A stretch of 64,000 bases of DNA from assembly GCF_022668875.1 (NCBI RefSeq), contig NZ_JAKGCR010000005.1, forward strand, positions 62,001 to 126,000, in the 5' to 3' direction. This document shows, piece by piece, positions 10,103-19,347 of the stretch. The position numbers and the translations under genes were made by a program. This DNA comes from Domibacillus sp. PGB-M46. GTDB lineage: Bacteria > Bacillota > Bacilli > Bacillales > Domibacillaceae. The stretch's first letter is position 1; every line of letters starts with the position of its first letter. The notes beneath the pieces are model-generated. The model was not told where the DNA came from, did no database searches, and saw nothing but the letters and a program-made list of their open reading frames with translations.

Positions 10103-11295
10103 ATTATGACCGCGTATTGATCCGGTATGGTGAAATGTCTACAAAAGGACGGAACCGGAGTAAATTTACAAATAAAATGAAAACCAACATTAAACGTTTG
10201 TTAAAAGATGATCGAATTGGTGTAGAAGCGCAGCGGGATCGGATGTTTCTTTATTTAAATGGGGCATCTTTTGACAAAGTGAAGGATGCGCTTGTCCATG
10301 TGTCGGGCATTCAATCCTTCAGCCCGGTAATGAAAACAGCGCAGAATATTGATGACATAAAAGAAGCAGCACTGGCGCTGGTTGAAAAAGCGATGGATGG
10401 CAAACCGGCTTCGTTCAAAGTCAATACACGCCGGGCAGACAAACAGTTTCCGCTTGATACGCATGAGCTGAATCATGAAATTGGCAGCTTTGTTTTACGG
10501 AAAACCGAACAATTAACGGTAGATGTACGAAATCCGGATTTCGTCTTAACGATCGAAGTAAGAGAAGAAGGGGTTTATTTATCTTCAGAAACGATTCCTG
10601 GAGCAGGCGGCATGCCAGCGGGCGCTTCAGGTAAAGCGGTTCTTCTTTTATCCGGCGGAATTGACAGTCCGGTTGCCGGTTACATGATGATGAAGCGCGG
10701 CGTCGAAATCGAAGCAGTCCATTTTTTCAGCCCTCCTTATACAAGCGACCGGGCTAAACAAAAAGTGATTGATTTGGCAAACGTACTGACAACATATGGC
10801 GGCAATATCCGTCTGCATATCGTGCCGTTTACGAAGATTCAAGAAACGATTCACAAGCAGGTGCCGGAAAACTATACAATGACCTCAACACGGCGGATTA
10901 TGATGCGCATTGCTGACCGCATTCGTGAACAGGCCGGCGCATTGGCTATTGTCACAGGAGAGAGCCTTGGACAGGTAGCCAGCCAGACGATGGAAAGCAT
11001 GGCTGCGATCAATGATGTAACCAACACACCCGTCCTCCGGCCGCTCATTGCAGCAGACAAACTCGAAATCATGAATATTGCCCGCAAAATCGGTACGCAT
11101 GATATTTCGATTCTTCCATTTGAAGACTGCTGCACGATTTTTACGCCGGCTGCACCAAAAACAAAGCCGAAAACGGAAAAAGTCCAGTTTTTTGAAAGCT
11201 TTTTAGACTTTGAACCGCTGATTGAAGAAGCGATTCAATCAACCGAGACAATGTTGCTTCCAAACATTGAAGAAGAAATGGACGATCTTTTGTAA
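10099..11295 (+). CDS. thiI: tRNA 4-thiouridine synthase ThiI
   Basis: 398 residues. An N-terminal ferredoxin-like domain and THUMP domain (to about residue 165) bind tRNA, and a PP-loop adenylation domain follows with SGGIDS at 185-190. It adenylates U8 of tRNA and inserts sulfur from the partner desulfurase. As in other Bacillus ThiI proteins there is no C-terminal rhodanese domain, so sulfur must come directly from the upstream-encoded desulfurase, with which it overlaps by four bases. A possible thiazole role is not supported by context. Confidence 0.95.
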   Translation: MNYDRVLIRYGEMSTKGRNRSKFTNKMKTNIKRLLKDDRIGVEAQRDRMFLYLNGASFDKVKDALVHVSGIQSFSPVMKTAQNIDDIKEAALALVEKAMDGKPASFKVNTRRADKQFPLDTHELNHEIGSFVLRKTEQLTVDVRNPDFVLTIEVREEGVYLSSETIPGAGGMPAGASGKAVLLLSGGIDSPVAGYMMMKRGVEIEAVHFFSPPYTSDRAKQKVIDLANVLTTYGGNIRLHIVPFTKIQETIHKQVPENYTMTSTRRIMMRIADRIREQAGALAIVTGESLGQVASQTMESMAAINDVTNTPVLRPLIAADKLEIMNIARKIGTHDISILPFEDCCTIFTPAAPKTKPKTEKVQFFESFLDFEPLIEEAIQSTETMLLPNIEEEMDDLL

Positions 11296-11298
11296 AAC

Positions 11299-11326
11299 AC
11301 CGCGCCTGTGAGCGCGGCTTCTTTCA
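11299..11326 (+). terminator. possible thiI terminator
   Basis: CCGCGC pairs with GCGCGG around six bases and is followed by CTTCTTTC, a poor T tract. Weak terminator at best. Confidence 0.5.
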
Positions 11327-11364
11327 ACAAATATTTCGTGTATAGAAATAAATGAGGTGAAAAA

Positions 11365-12270
11365 ATGCAGGACGAACGAAAAGCCGGCATGATCTATACA
11401 GCCGGTTCGTATGTAATATGGGGCTTGATTCCGATTTACTGGAAGCTGGTCAGCGGTGTATCCGCTTATGAAATACTCGCTAACCGCGTGATATGGTCGT
11501 TTGTTTTTATGATTTTGCTGCTTGTTCTGATGAGAAAGCTTGCTCCGCTGGGACAAGTGTTAAAAGAAATTACCGCTCACCCTAAGAAAGCGGCGGCACT
11601 TGCAACGGCTTCTGTTTTAGTCAGCATTAACTGGTTTGTGTTTATTTGGGCAGTTAACAACAACCATATTATTGAAACAAGCATGGGCTATTATATCAAT
11701 CCGCTTATGAGTGTGCTGCTCGGTATTCTTGTGTTGAAAGAAGCTCTTTCAAAAGCACAAATCCTTTCTTTTATTCTAGCAGGATGCGGTGTGCTCATTA
11801 TGACTTTTTCCTATGGCTCTTTTCCGTGGGTATCGATATCACTGGCGGTTTCGTTTGCGCTTTACGGACTGGCTAAGAAAATGATCAGAATGGATGCTGC
11901 AGTGGGATTGACGATCGAGACAGCTGTTGTGACGCCGATCGCTGTTTTATATTTGGCTTTTCTTTCATCGGGCGGAACCCTTCAATTGTTTTCCGGCAGT
12001 GTACAAACGGATCTTCTGCTTATCGGAGGAGGCGTACTGACAGCCGTTCCCCTTCTTTTGTTTGGTCACGGCGCCCAAAAAATACCGCTTTATTTAATTG
12101 GTTTTTTACAGTATATTGCTCCGACAATGACACTGCTGCTCGGTGTGTTTTTATACCATGAGCCTTTTACACCATCCCAGCTGCTGTCGTTTTCTTTTAT
12201 TTGGAGTGCGCTCGTTGTTTTTACATTTGCTCAATTAAAAACGGTTCAAAAGAAAAAAGCCGTTATTTAA
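11365..12270 (+). CDS. rarD: RarD-type EamA/DMT-superfamily transporter
   Basis: 301-residue integral membrane protein with about ten hydrophobic segments and two EamA repeats. The opening GMIYTAGSYVIWGLIPIYWK and the segment SMGYYINPLMSVLLG are typical of the RarD (historically 'chloramphenicol-sensitive') branch. Substrate is not known for most members; drug or metabolite export is inference. It stands alone between thiI and tpx, with SD GAGGTG before the ATG. B. subtilis carries sspA and other genes here instead. Confidence 0.85.
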   Translation: MQDERKAGMIYTAGSYVIWGLIPIYWKLVSGVSAYEILANRVIWSFVFMILLLVLMRKLAPLGQVLKEITAHPKKAAALATASVLVSINWFVFIWAVNNNHIIETSMGYYINPLMSVLLGILVLKEALSKAQILSFILAGCGVLIMTFSYGSFPWVSISLAVSFALYGLAKKMIRMDAAVGLTIETAVVTPIAVLYLAFLSSGGTLQLFSGSVQTDLLLIGGGVLTAVPLLLFGHGAQKIPLYLIGFLQYIAPTMTLLLGVFLYHEPFTPSQLLSFSFIWSALVVFTFAQLKTVQKKKAVI

Positions 12271-12291
12271 CTCTTTTTCATTGCAATGGCA

Positions 12292-12321
12292 TTGGTCGAT
12301 TCAGTATGATGTATGTATAAT
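12292..12321 (+). promoter_or_regulatory. probable tpx promoter
   Basis: TTGGTC (12292-12297), an 18-base spacer and a consensus TATAAT (12316-12321) 24 bases before the tpx start. Confidence 0.5.
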
Positions 12322-12344
12322 GCAGAATGTGGAGGGAATTATAG

Positions 12345-12845
12345 ATGGCAAACGTAACATTTAAAGGCAATCCAATGACATTGATTGGCGATGAAGTAAA
12401 AGTAGGAGACAAAGCGCCGGACTTTACTGTTTTGGCAAATGACTTATCTCCAGTCACGCTTGCAGACACAGCAGGCAAAGTGCGTTTAATCAGTGTAGTG
12501 CCTTCGATTGATACAGGTGTTTGCGATGCGCAGACACGCCGTTTTAACGAAGAAGCAGCCCAATTGGACAACGTTGAAGTATTAACCATTTCGGCTGACC
12601 TTCCATTTGCTCAAAAACGCTGGTGTGCAGCAGCGGGTCTTGAAAATGTAAAAACATTATCAGATCACCGTGATTTTTCATTTGCACAAGCGTACGGCGT
12701 TGGCATGCAGGAACTTCGCCTTCTGGCTCGTTCTGTTTTTGTAATCGATTCAAGCGACACTGTTACATACGTGGAGTATGTTGGAGAAGGAACAGATCAT
12801 CCAGACTACGCCGCAGCAATTGAAGCTGCAAAAGCAGCAAACTAA
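12345..12845 (+). CDS. tpx: thiol peroxidase (atypical 2-Cys peroxiredoxin)
   Basis: 166-residue periplasm-independent, thioredoxin-linked peroxidase of the Tpx family, removing H2O2 and organic peroxides in the cytosol. The peroxidatic Cys60 lies in [15 protein letters not shown] and the resolving Cys94 in KRWCAAAG, the Tpx spacing. SD GGAGGGAA is well placed. It is a single-gene unit with its own promoter and terminator, and lies beside ytxK as in B. subtilis. Confidence 0.97.
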   Translation: MANVTFKGNPMTLIGDEVKVGDKAPDFTVLANDLSPVTLADTAGKVRLISVVPSIDTGVCDAQTRRFNEEAAQLDNVEVLTISADLPFAQKRWCAAAGLENVKTLSDHRDFSFAQAYGVGMQELRLLARSVFVIDSSDTVTYVEYVGEGTDHPDYAAAIEAAKAAN

Positions 12846-12865
12846 TTTAGTACAGGCTCGGTTTG

Positions 12866-12906
12866 CAGCCGGCTTTGACATTTTGTCGGAGCCGGCTGTT
12901 TTTTTC
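12866..12906 (+). terminator. tpx intrinsic terminator
   Basis: CAGCCGGCT pairs with AGCCGGCTG, with further GAC/GTC pairing inside, followed by seven T. Confidence 0.88.
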
Positions 12907-12928
12907 GACAGGAAAGTGAGGTTTTTTT

Positions 12929-13921
12929 ATGACACAGGAATTAACAGTAGAAAATTTATTTGGGGTATTCGATGAATCGGCCGCTCTTCTAAGCCGTCTT
13001 TTGTCTATTCCCTATTTAGAAGCACTCGGTGAAACGGCAGAAAATCTTTTCCACGGGGATGTTATCCAGGAAGAATTAAATGAGATGGATGAAAAACGCC
13101 TGCAAAAGCTTTACAGCAGCGCACAGCTCGACCGCTATTCAAAAGAAGCGATCCGCAAAGCGTTTCAGCTCGCTATTTTAAAAGGCATGAAAGAGCATGT
13201 ACAGCCCAATCATCAAATGACACCGGACTCGATCGGTTTGTTTATTGCTTATTTATTAAGAAAAAGCATGGGGAAAAATAATTCTTTTACCCTTCTTGAC
13301 CCAACTATTGGAACAGGAAATCTCGTGGCCACTGTGTTAAATGAATTTGGCGGCAAGGTGGAAGCGTATGGGGTTGACCTTGATGATGTGCTGCTTAAGC
13401 TGGCATATGCGGGAGCCAACCTCCTGCACCATCCTATTACGCTATATAACCAGGACGCACTAGAGCCGCTTTTAATCGATCCAGTTGATGTTGTTGTATG
13501 CGACCTGCCGGTTGGCTATTATCCAAATGATGCTCGGGCGTCTTCTTACAAGCTAAAAGCGGACAGCGGCCACTCATATGCACATCATCTGTTTATTGAG
13601 CAGAGCTTACATCACACTAGGCCGGGCGGCCAGCTTTTCTTTATTATTCCAAATGGTCTGTTCGAATCGCCGGAAGCGAAAAAGCTGCAGGCTTTTTTAA
13701 CGGAAGAAGCGTATATCGAAGGTGTGATCCAGCTGCCGGAAACCCTTTTTAAAAACAAAAATGCAGCAAAAAGTATTTTGATGATCCGGAAAAAAGCACC
13801 GGGTGTGAAAAAGCCGAAGGAAGTACTGCTCGCAGCAATGCCGTCTTTAACGGATAAAAGGGCAACAGCGTCTATTGTACAAAAAATTGATCGGTGGTTT
13901 GCAGATTATCAGAAGGGATGA
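12929..13921 (+). CDS. ytxK: YtxK-family class I SAM-dependent methyltransferase
   Basis: 330 residues of the N6-adenine DNA methylase fold. SAM motif I is DPTIGTGN at 124-131. The position of the catalytic (D/N)PPY motif reads DLPVGYY from Asp192, so the usual second Pro-Tyr is not conserved. The N-terminal 100 residues are helical, like the specificity-independent part of type I HsdM, but there is no HsdS or HsdR nearby. B. subtilis YtxK occupies the same place after tpx; its substrate is unknown to me. It is not a restriction system. The downstream EcsC gene begins within a few bases of its stop. Confidence 0.88.
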   Translation: MTQELTVENLFGVFDESAALLSRLLSIPYLEALGETAENLFHGDVIQEELNEMDEKRLQKLYSSAQLDRYSKEAIRKAFQLAILKGMKEHVQPNHQMTPDSIGLFIAYLLRKSMGKNNSFTLLDPTIGTGNLVATVLNEFGGKVEAYGVDLDDVLLKLAYAGANLLHHPITLYNQDALEPLLIDPVDVVVCDLPVGYYPNDARASSYKLKADSGHSYAHHLFIEQSLHHTRPGGQLFFIIPNGLFESPEAKKLQAFLTEEAYIEGVIQLPETLFKNKNAAKSILMIRKKAPGVKKPKEVLLAAMPSLTDKRATASIVQKIDRWFADYQKG

Positions 13922-13926
13922 CCAAT

Positions 13927-14751
13927 ATGTGGACAAAACGGGATCAGGCTTACTGGGATGAGTTAATGGCGTGGGAACAGCAGCTTGCAGCTGATCAAAA
14001 CAGCACAGCAGAAGAAGCGAATTCTTTTACGAGCCAGGCCGCAGCTGTCCTGCCGGAAGAGACGCAGACGCTCCTCGCTGAAAAAGCGGATGAAGGCTTA
14101 AAGAATATTTATGCGTTTATGCACAAAACACAGCTTCAAAACCAAGTATGCAGTCGAGTGCTGGCTGTAGCGCGGGTTTTTGATGAGGAAATCGAAACGC
14201 TGGCACATATGAGCCGCCTGCCCATTGATCAGCTTCATTACATAAGCAGCCAGCAAACAGCCCGCAGCCGCCTTCTTGCAGCTGCACAGGGGGCTCTTAC
14301 GGGAACAGGAAAACTTTTGCCGCTGGCAGCCGATGTGGTTTCACTGCCCGTTATTCAGCTGCATGTTATTGAAGCAACTGCGATGTCCTATGGTTTTGAT
14401 TTGAACGAACCATTTGAGAAAGAAACCATCCTTCACGTACTGTATACAGCCATGCTCCCGAAGCATTTAAAAGTAGATGGATGGGTGCAGCTGATTACGG
14501 AGTTGGAAGAAGGAACGTCTTATATAGACGGCCGCTGGTCCTTCAATGAGTCGATGCTGCGGGAGCCGCTGCAATACATCATCAAGCTGGCAGCTGTCAG
14601 GGGATTTCGCCGCCAGAAAATGTCCGGCCTTCCACTCCTGTCAATGGCCATTGGCATTGGAGCAAGCTGGCGGACAGTAAACGAAACAGCAGTGTTGGCG
14701 GAACGATATTATCAATACCGTTATTTGCATGAAAAAAAGAACCGGAATTAA
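13927..14751 (+). CDS. EcsC family protein
   Basis: About 274 residues, recognised by the EcsC-family core AAQGALTGTGKLLPLAADVVSLP and following helices. Family members are named after a protein of the B. subtilis ecsABC cluster and have no established biochemical role. The ATG at 13927 has AGAAGGG at 13911-13917, 9 bases upstream; an ATG at 13918 overlaps the ytxK stop (ATGA) but has no spaced ribosome binding site. It is co-transcribed with ytxK and ends at a terminator. In B. subtilis ackA occupies this position, which is absent here. Confidence 0.8.
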   Translation: MWTKRDQAYWDELMAWEQQLAADQNSTAEEANSFTSQAAAVLPEETQTLLAEKADEGLKNIYAFMHKTQLQNQVCSRVLAVARVFDEEIETLAHMSRLPIDQLHYISSQQTARSRLLAAAQGALTGTGKLLPLAADVVSLPVIQLHVIEATAMSYGFDLNEPFEKETILHVLYTAMLPKHLKVDGWVQLITELEEGTSYIDGRWSFNESMLREPLQYIIKLAAVRGFRRQKMSGLPLLSMAIGIGASWRTVNETAVLAERYYQYRYLHEKKNRN

Positions 14752-14769
14752 AAAACCGGTTCTTTTTTA
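14737..14769 (+). terminator. terminator after the EcsC gene
   Basis: AAGAACCGG pairs with CCGGTTCTT, followed by TTTT; the stem begins inside the last codons of the EcsC-family gene. The reverse complement carries A and T runs too, so it may also end the small minus-strand gene. Confidence 0.85.
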
Positions 14770-15078
14770 TGCATGTGTTTTTTTTGCCTCATCTACGTCT
14801 GGCGACGTTCTAAACCAAAGCCATAAATCATTAATGATAGAAGCAAGTTCACTGATCTCTGTATTCAGCCGGCACGATTGGTCGAAGTTCTCTTCTTCAT
14901 TTAAGGCGGCTTGTTTCCTATTAATTTGCCCTTCAAGTTCGCCGATGCGGTCTGGGATGGTTCCTCGGATCGTTTCCCATTCGAGAGTGATCTGCTGGCG
15001 TTCATTCACGGAATAAGAAAACCAGTCATGCTGAAGCGAAGGAAGAGGAATGCCCAGGCGTTTATCATATTGAAACAT
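14767..15078 (-). CDS. small hypothetical protein
   Basis: 103 residues with no function I recognise. It is hydrophilic and largely helical, rich in Glu, Ile and Asn (LEGQINRKQAALNEEEN), with a Trp-rich tail (DLWLWFR), no signal peptide and no membrane segment. A ribosome binding site (CAGGTGACC) precedes the ATG on the minus strand, and without it 560 bases would have no gene. Its stop abuts the terminator hairpin shared with the EcsC-family gene. It could be a structural or adaptor protein; no claim beyond that. Confidence 0.6.
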   Translation of the reverse strand: MFQYDKRLGIPLPSLQHDWFSYSVNERQQITLEWETIRGTIPDRIGELEGQINRKQAALNEEENFDQSCRLNTEISELASIINDLWLWFRTSPDVDEAKKTHA

Positions 15079-15204
15079 TTGGTCACCTGCTTTTAACGGG
15101 TTTCTTCCATAGTAAAAGAAAAAGGGTAAAATAGCAAAAGAGCTGAATATGCAGAATCTTTACATAAATACACAAAAAAATGTATTTTTTTTTGAGAAAA
15201 CCAC

Positions 15205-15233
15205 TTGAAAGGCCCCTCTGAACATGATATTCT
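15205..15233 (+). promoter_or_regulatory. argGH sigma-A promoter
   Basis: TTGAAA (15205-15210), a 17-base spacer and TATTCT (15228-15233), about 70 bases before the argG start. Confidence 0.65.
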
Positions 15234-15234
15234 T

Positions 15235-15282
15235 TATACATAATATAAGAATAAAAATAAGATTCGTTGAATAAATATACTT
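15235..15282 (+). promoter_or_regulatory. candidate AhrC/ArgR ARG boxes
   Basis: Immediately after the -10 region come AT-rich half-site-like elements, the best being TGAATAAATATACT (15268-15281), close to the ARG-box core TGAAT-N4-ATTCA; weaker ones are near 15250-15262 and, upstream of the promoter, TACATAAATACACA near 15161. Repression of argGH by the arginine repressor is known in Bacillus; the exact boxes here are inference. Confidence 0.45.
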
Positions 15283-15311
15283 TTGTTCGCAAGAAAGAGG
15301 AGGAAATATAG

Positions 15312-16514
15312 ATGGGTAAGAAAGTAGTTCTGGCATATTCGGGTGGCCTTGATACATCCGTTGCAATTCCGTGGCTGAAAGAAAAAGGATACGACGTTGT
15401 AGCGGTTTGCTTGGACGTCGGCGAAGGAAAAGATCTTGAATTTATTAAAAACAAAGCCCTGCAGGTTGGTGCAGTCGAAAGCTACATGATCGATGCGAAA
15501 AAAGAATTCGCGGAAGATTTTGCGCTTGTTGCTTTGCAGGGGCATACATGGTACGAAAACAAGTATCCAGTTGTATCTGCACTGTCTCGTCCGCTTATTT
15601 CAAAAAAGCTGGTTGAAATCGCAGAACAAGAAAATGCAACAGCTGTTGCGCACGGATGCACAGGAAAAGGAAACGACCAGGTTCGTTTTGAAGTGGCGAT
15701 CCGCGCTCTTAATCCAGACCTTGAAGTATTGGCGCCTGTTCGTGACTGGGCTTGGTCACGTGAAGAAGAAATCGAATATGCGAAACAGCATAATGTGCCG
15801 GTGCCAATCGGTAAAGAAAGCCCGTTCTCAATTGACCAAAACTTATGGGGACGTGCTAATGAGTGTGGCGCTCTTGAAGATCCTTGGGCAGCACCGCCGC
15901 TTGAGGCATACGACTTAACTGCTCACTTAGAAGATACGCCGGATACGCCGGATATCATTGAAATTGATTTTGAAGAAGGGGTTCCAACATCTGTGAATGG
16001 TGAAAAAATGGAGCTGGCAGAACTCATTCTTCACTTAAACGAAGTGGCAGGCAAGCACGGTATCGGCCGTATTGACCATATTGAAAACCGCTTGATCGGC
16101 ATTAAATCGCGTGAAGTATACGAGACTCCGGGTGCGACGACATTGATCACTGCACATAAAGAGCTTGAAGATATTACACTTGTAAAAGAATTGGCTCACT
16201 TTAAACCAGTCATTGAAAAACGTTTAACGGAAATTATTTATGACGGTCTTTGGTTTAACCCAATTCGTGAATCGCTTGTTGCGTTTTTAAAAGATACACA
16301 GAAATATGTAACAGGCACAGTTCGTGTAAAATTGTTTAAAGGCCATGCAATTGTAGAAGGAAGAAAATCGCCGTATTCATTGTATGATGAAAGCCTTGCA
16401 ACATACTCGAAAGACGATGCTTTTGACCATGCGTCTGCAGTTGGTTTCATCAACTTATATGGTCTTCCAACGGTTGTGAGTTCACGGGTTCATAAAGAGA
16501 AGGGGCTTAAGTAA
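15312..16514 (+). CDS. argG: argininosuccinate synthase
   Basis: 400 residues. Joins citrulline and aspartate with ATP cleavage to AMP, giving argininosuccinate. The PP-type ATP loop YSGGLDTS is at residues 9-16, and conserved blocks [14 protein letters not shown] and [12 protein letters not shown] follow. SD GAGGAGG is optimal. It is the first gene of argGH; argH starts two bases after its stop codon. The promoter has candidate arginine-repressor sites. Confidence 0.97.
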   Translation: MGKKVVLAYSGGLDTSVAIPWLKEKGYDVVAVCLDVGEGKDLEFIKNKALQVGAVESYMIDAKKEFAEDFALVALQGHTWYENKYPVVSALSRPLISKKLVEIAEQENATAVAHGCTGKGNDQVRFEVAIRALNPDLEVLAPVRDWAWSREEEIEYAKQHNVPVPIGKESPFSIDQNLWGRANECGALEDPWAAPPLEAYDLTAHLEDTPDTPDIIEIDFEEGVPTSVNGEKMELAELILHLNEVAGKHGIGRIDHIENRLIGIKSREVYETPGATTLITAHKELEDITLVKELAHFKPVIEKRLTEIIYDGLWFNPIRESLVAFLKDTQKYVTGTVRVKLFKGHAIVEGRKSPYSLYDESLATYSKDDAFDHASAVGFINLYGLPTVVSSRVHKEKGLK

Positions 16515-16516
16515 TC

Positions 16517-17893
16517 ATGACGAAAAAGTTATGGGGCGGCCGGTTTCAAAAATCAGCGGAAGAGTGGGTAGACGAATTCGGAGCGTCCATCTCATTTGAC
16601 CAGGAGCTCGTTTTCGAGGATATCGAAGGCAGCATCGCCCACGTGACCATGCTTGGTGAAACAGGTATTTTAACAAGTGAAGAAATGGAACAAATCAAGT
16701 CAGGACTTGAGGCTTTAAAGAAGAAAGCCGAAGCCGGTGAAATCGAGTTTTCGGTTTCGCTTGAAGACATCCATTTAAATTTAGAAAAAGCTTTAATTGA
16801 TTCGATTGGCCCTGTTGGCGGCAAGCTTCATACCGGAAGAAGCCGGAATGATCAAGTTGCTACAGATATGCATTTGTACCTGAAGAAGCAGGTTAAAAAC
16901 ATTATCGGGCTAATCAGCCAATTTCAATCGGTTTTAGTGGAGAAAGCCGATCAGCACAAAGAAACGATTGCGCCAGGCTACACACACTTGCAGCGGGCGC
17001 AGCCGATTTCATTCGGCCATCATTTAATGACATATTTTTGGATGCTGCAGCGTGACAAAGAGCGGTTCACAGAAGCGCTTAAACGGATCGATGTATCACC
17101 GCTCGGGGCGGGGGCACTTGCGGGAACAACATTCCCGATTGACCGTGAGCGTTCAGCAGAACTGCTTGGATTCGCCGGCGTCTATCAAAACAGCATGGAT
17201 GCGGTAAGCGATCGGGATTTCATTCTTGAGTTTTTAAGCGCATCATCCATTTTAATGATGCACTTATCCCGCTTTGCAGAAGAAATTATTTTATGGTCAA
17301 GCCAGGAGTTTCGTTTTGTCGAGATGGACGATACGTTCTCAACAGGCTCAAGCATTATGCCGCAAAAGAAAAATCCGGATATGGCAGAGTTGATCCGCGG
17401 CAAAACGGGCCGTGTATATGGAAACTTGTTTAGTTTGCTGACGATTTTAAAAGGACTGCCGCTTGCATATAACAAAGATATGCAGGAAGACAAAGAGGGC
17501 ATGTTTGACACTGTTCATACTGTTCTCGGTTCTTTGAAAATTTTCGCTGGCATGGTGGATACAATGACGGTAAACGAAGACCGCATGAAAGACGCCGTGC
17601 AAAATGACTTTTCTAATGCAACAGAGCTTGCGGATTACCTGGCTGCAAAAGGCATCCCATTCCGAGAGGCGCATGAAATCACAGGGAAACTTGTTTTTAC
17701 GTGCATTCAAAAAGGGTGCTTCCTGCTTGATCTTTCTATGGAAGAGCTGAAAGAAGCATCAAGTGTTATTGAAGAGGATATTTACGGCGTTCTATCTCCG
17801 TATGAAGCGGTTAAGAGAAGGAAGTCTCTTGGCGGCACTGGTTTTGACCAAGTAGAAAACCAGATTCAAGCGGCAAAAGAACTGCTTAAATAA
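16517..17893 (+). CDS. argH: argininosuccinate lyase
   Basis: 458-residue homotetrameric lyase of the fumarase/aspartase superfamily; splits argininosuccinate into arginine and fumarate, the last step of arginine synthesis. The superfamily signature [11 protein letters not shown] is at about residues 277-287 and holds the catalytic serine; [12 protein letters not shown] is near residue 110. It starts two bases after argG, with a ribosome binding site (GAGAAGGGG) inside the end of argG. Confidence 0.97.
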   Translation: MTKKLWGGRFQKSAEEWVDEFGASISFDQELVFEDIEGSIAHVTMLGETGILTSEEMEQIKSGLEALKKKAEAGEIEFSVSLEDIHLNLEKALIDSIGPVGGKLHTGRSRNDQVATDMHLYLKKQVKNIIGLISQFQSVLVEKADQHKETIAPGYTHLQRAQPISFGHHLMTYFWMLQRDKERFTEALKRIDVSPLGAGALAGTTFPIDRERSAELLGFAGVYQNSMDAVSDRDFILEFLSASSILMMHLSRFAEEIILWSSQEFRFVEMDDTFSTGSSIMPQKKNPDMAELIRGKTGRVYGNLFSLLTILKGLPLAYNKDMQEDKEGMFDTVHTVLGSLKIFAGMVDTMTVNEDRMKDAVQNDFSNATELADYLAAKGIPFREAHEITGKLVFTCIQKGCFLLDLSMEELKEASSVIEEDIYGVLSPYEAVKRRKSLGGTGFDQVENQIQAAKELLK

Positions 17894-17930
17894 AAAGCGT
17901 AAGGCGCTGCTATCAGTGGCGCTTTCTATA

Positions 17931-17962
17931 AAAAAACCGCCAAAGGAGTGGCGGTTTTTTTG
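17931..17962. terminator. bidirectional terminator between argH and uspA
   Basis: AAAACCGCC pairs with GGCGGTTTT, flanked by A and T runs on either side, between convergent genes. A second weaker hairpin (AAAGCG...CGCTTT) lies at 17894-17926. Confidence 0.88.
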
Positions 17963-18412
17963 TTATTCATCAGGATCATCCGTACGGACAATTAACACAT
18001 CGCATCCGGCTGCCCGCGTTATATGCTCGGAAACGCTTCCGATCAAAAAGCGTTCCATTGCGTTAAGCCCGGTGGCCCCGCATATAATTAAATCGGCTTC
18101 TACATGCTTTGCTACGTTTTTTGGAATAACAGTTTTTGGAGACCCGTATTCAACAAATACATTTATGTTTGTAACACCGGCCGCTGCTGCTTCTTTTTTG
18201 TAATCATTTAAGAGTTCATTTCCGTACTTTGTTGCCCGGTCGGCAATGGAACGGTCATACGCTTCAATAGCAGCGAATGAGCGGGTATCAATGACATGGA
18301 CCAGATTAAGCGAAGCGCCATTTCGTTTGGCGATTTGAATAGACTTTTTAAATGCCCATTCCGCTTCCTTTGACCCATCTACCGCTACTAAGATGTGCTT
18401 GTATTTGAGCAT
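17963..18412 (-). CDS. universal stress protein, UspA family
   Basis: 149-residue single USP domain. The ATP-binding signature G-x2-G-x9-G-S is present from Gly112 (GATGLNAMERFLIGSVS), which assigns it to the ATP-binding branch; Asp12 in VAVDGS is also conserved. It probably forms cytosolic homodimers and is induced by stress or growth arrest, but the precise role is not known for most family members. Single gene, with SD AAGGGGGAA upstream on the minus strand. Confidence 0.92.
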   Translation of the reverse strand: MLKYKHILVAVDGSKEAEWAFKKSIQIAKRNGASLNLVHVIDTRSFAAIEAYDRSIADRATKYGNELLNDYKKEAAAAGVTNINVFVEYGSPKTVIPKNVAKHVEADLIICGATGLNAMERFLIGSVSEHITRAAGCDVLIVRTDDPDE

Positions 18413-18568
18413 AATTCATTCCCCCTTATAGTTTTATTTTACCTCAAAAAAAGGAAATCAAAAGTGATAAGTCTAACATTTCTGTAAACTTTCTTAAAGA
18501 GGTTTGGAGATTTTAAAGATAGGGAAAAATCCTCTGATGTATTAAAGATTAAAGAAGGGAGTCTGCTC

Positions 18569-19249
18569 ATGAAAGTATCGTATCATGGACATTCAGTTGT
18601 AAAAATCCGATCAAATGGAAAAACAGTTCTGATCGATCCGTTTATTACTGGAAATGATTTAACAGATTTAAGAGCAGATGAACAAAGTCCGGATTTTATT
18701 GTTCTTACACACGGACATGGGGACCACGTCGGAGATACGGTTGATATTGCCAGGCGAAGCGGTGCGCTCGTCATTGCAGTCAATGAACTCGCTCTTTACC
18801 TGCAGCACCAGGGGATAGAAGCCCATCCGATGCATATTGGCGGAAGCCGTGAATTCGAATTTGGGAAAATCAAATTTACGCAGGCTTTCCATGGCTCAGG
18901 GCTTCAGCAGGCAGATGGAACGTTTCTTTATATGGGTATGCCGGCGGGTGTACTGATTATGAATGAAGGAAAAACCGTTTATCACGCAGGTGATACTGCT
19001 TTATTTTCCGATATGAAACTAATCGCGGAGCGTCATCCAATCGACCTGGCCTTTCTTCCGATCGGGGACAATTTTACGATGGGGCCGGAAGACGCGGCGG
19101 TCGCAGCAGAATTTTTGCAGGCAAAAATAACGGTGCCTATTCATTACGATACATTTCCGCCAATCCGCCAAAATCCTGCAGATTTTGTTTCTAGGGTACA
19201 AAACGGAAGCGGCCGGGTAATGACCGTAGGGGAAGTAATCGAGTTATAA
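18569..19249 (+). CDS. ytkL: UPF0173 metal-dependent hydrolase
   Basis: 226-residue metallo-beta-lactamase-fold protein. The metal motif HxHxDH is THGHGDH with ligands His48, His50, Asp52 and His53; later ligands are in FHGSG, HAGDT and PIHYDTFP. B. subtilis YtkL is the counterpart and sits in the same order. The substrate is unknown. Transcribed alone, with SD GAAGGGAG and a terminator downstream. Confidence 0.92.
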   Translation: MKVSYHGHSVVKIRSNGKTVLIDPFITGNDLTDLRADEQSPDFIVLTHGHGDHVGDTVDIARRSGALVIAVNELALYLQHQGIEAHPMHIGGSREFEFGKIKFTQAFHGSGLQQADGTFLYMGMPAGVLIMNEGKTVYHAGDTALFSDMKLIAERHPIDLAFLPIGDNFTMGPEDAAVAAEFLQAKITVPIHYDTFPPIRQNPADFVSRVQNGSGRVMTVGEVIEL

Positions 19250-19254
19250 AAGCG

Positions 19255-19290
19255 GAGCCGTCTCAATTGAGGCGGCTTCTTTTTTTTCGC
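19255..19290 (+). terminator. ytkL intrinsic terminator
   Basis: AGCCGTCTC with GAGGCGGCT around a small AT loop, followed by a long T tract. Confidence 0.85.
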
Positions 19291-19347
19291 TTTGTTTTGT
19301 TCTATAATTGAAAAAGGAATGAGAGCGGAAAGGGACGGGTGGAGCCA

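Noticed and set aside
12929-13921. Type I restriction-modification system at ytxK
   Set aside because: No HsdS or HsdR gene is nearby and the gene is a conserved housekeeping neighbour of tpx.
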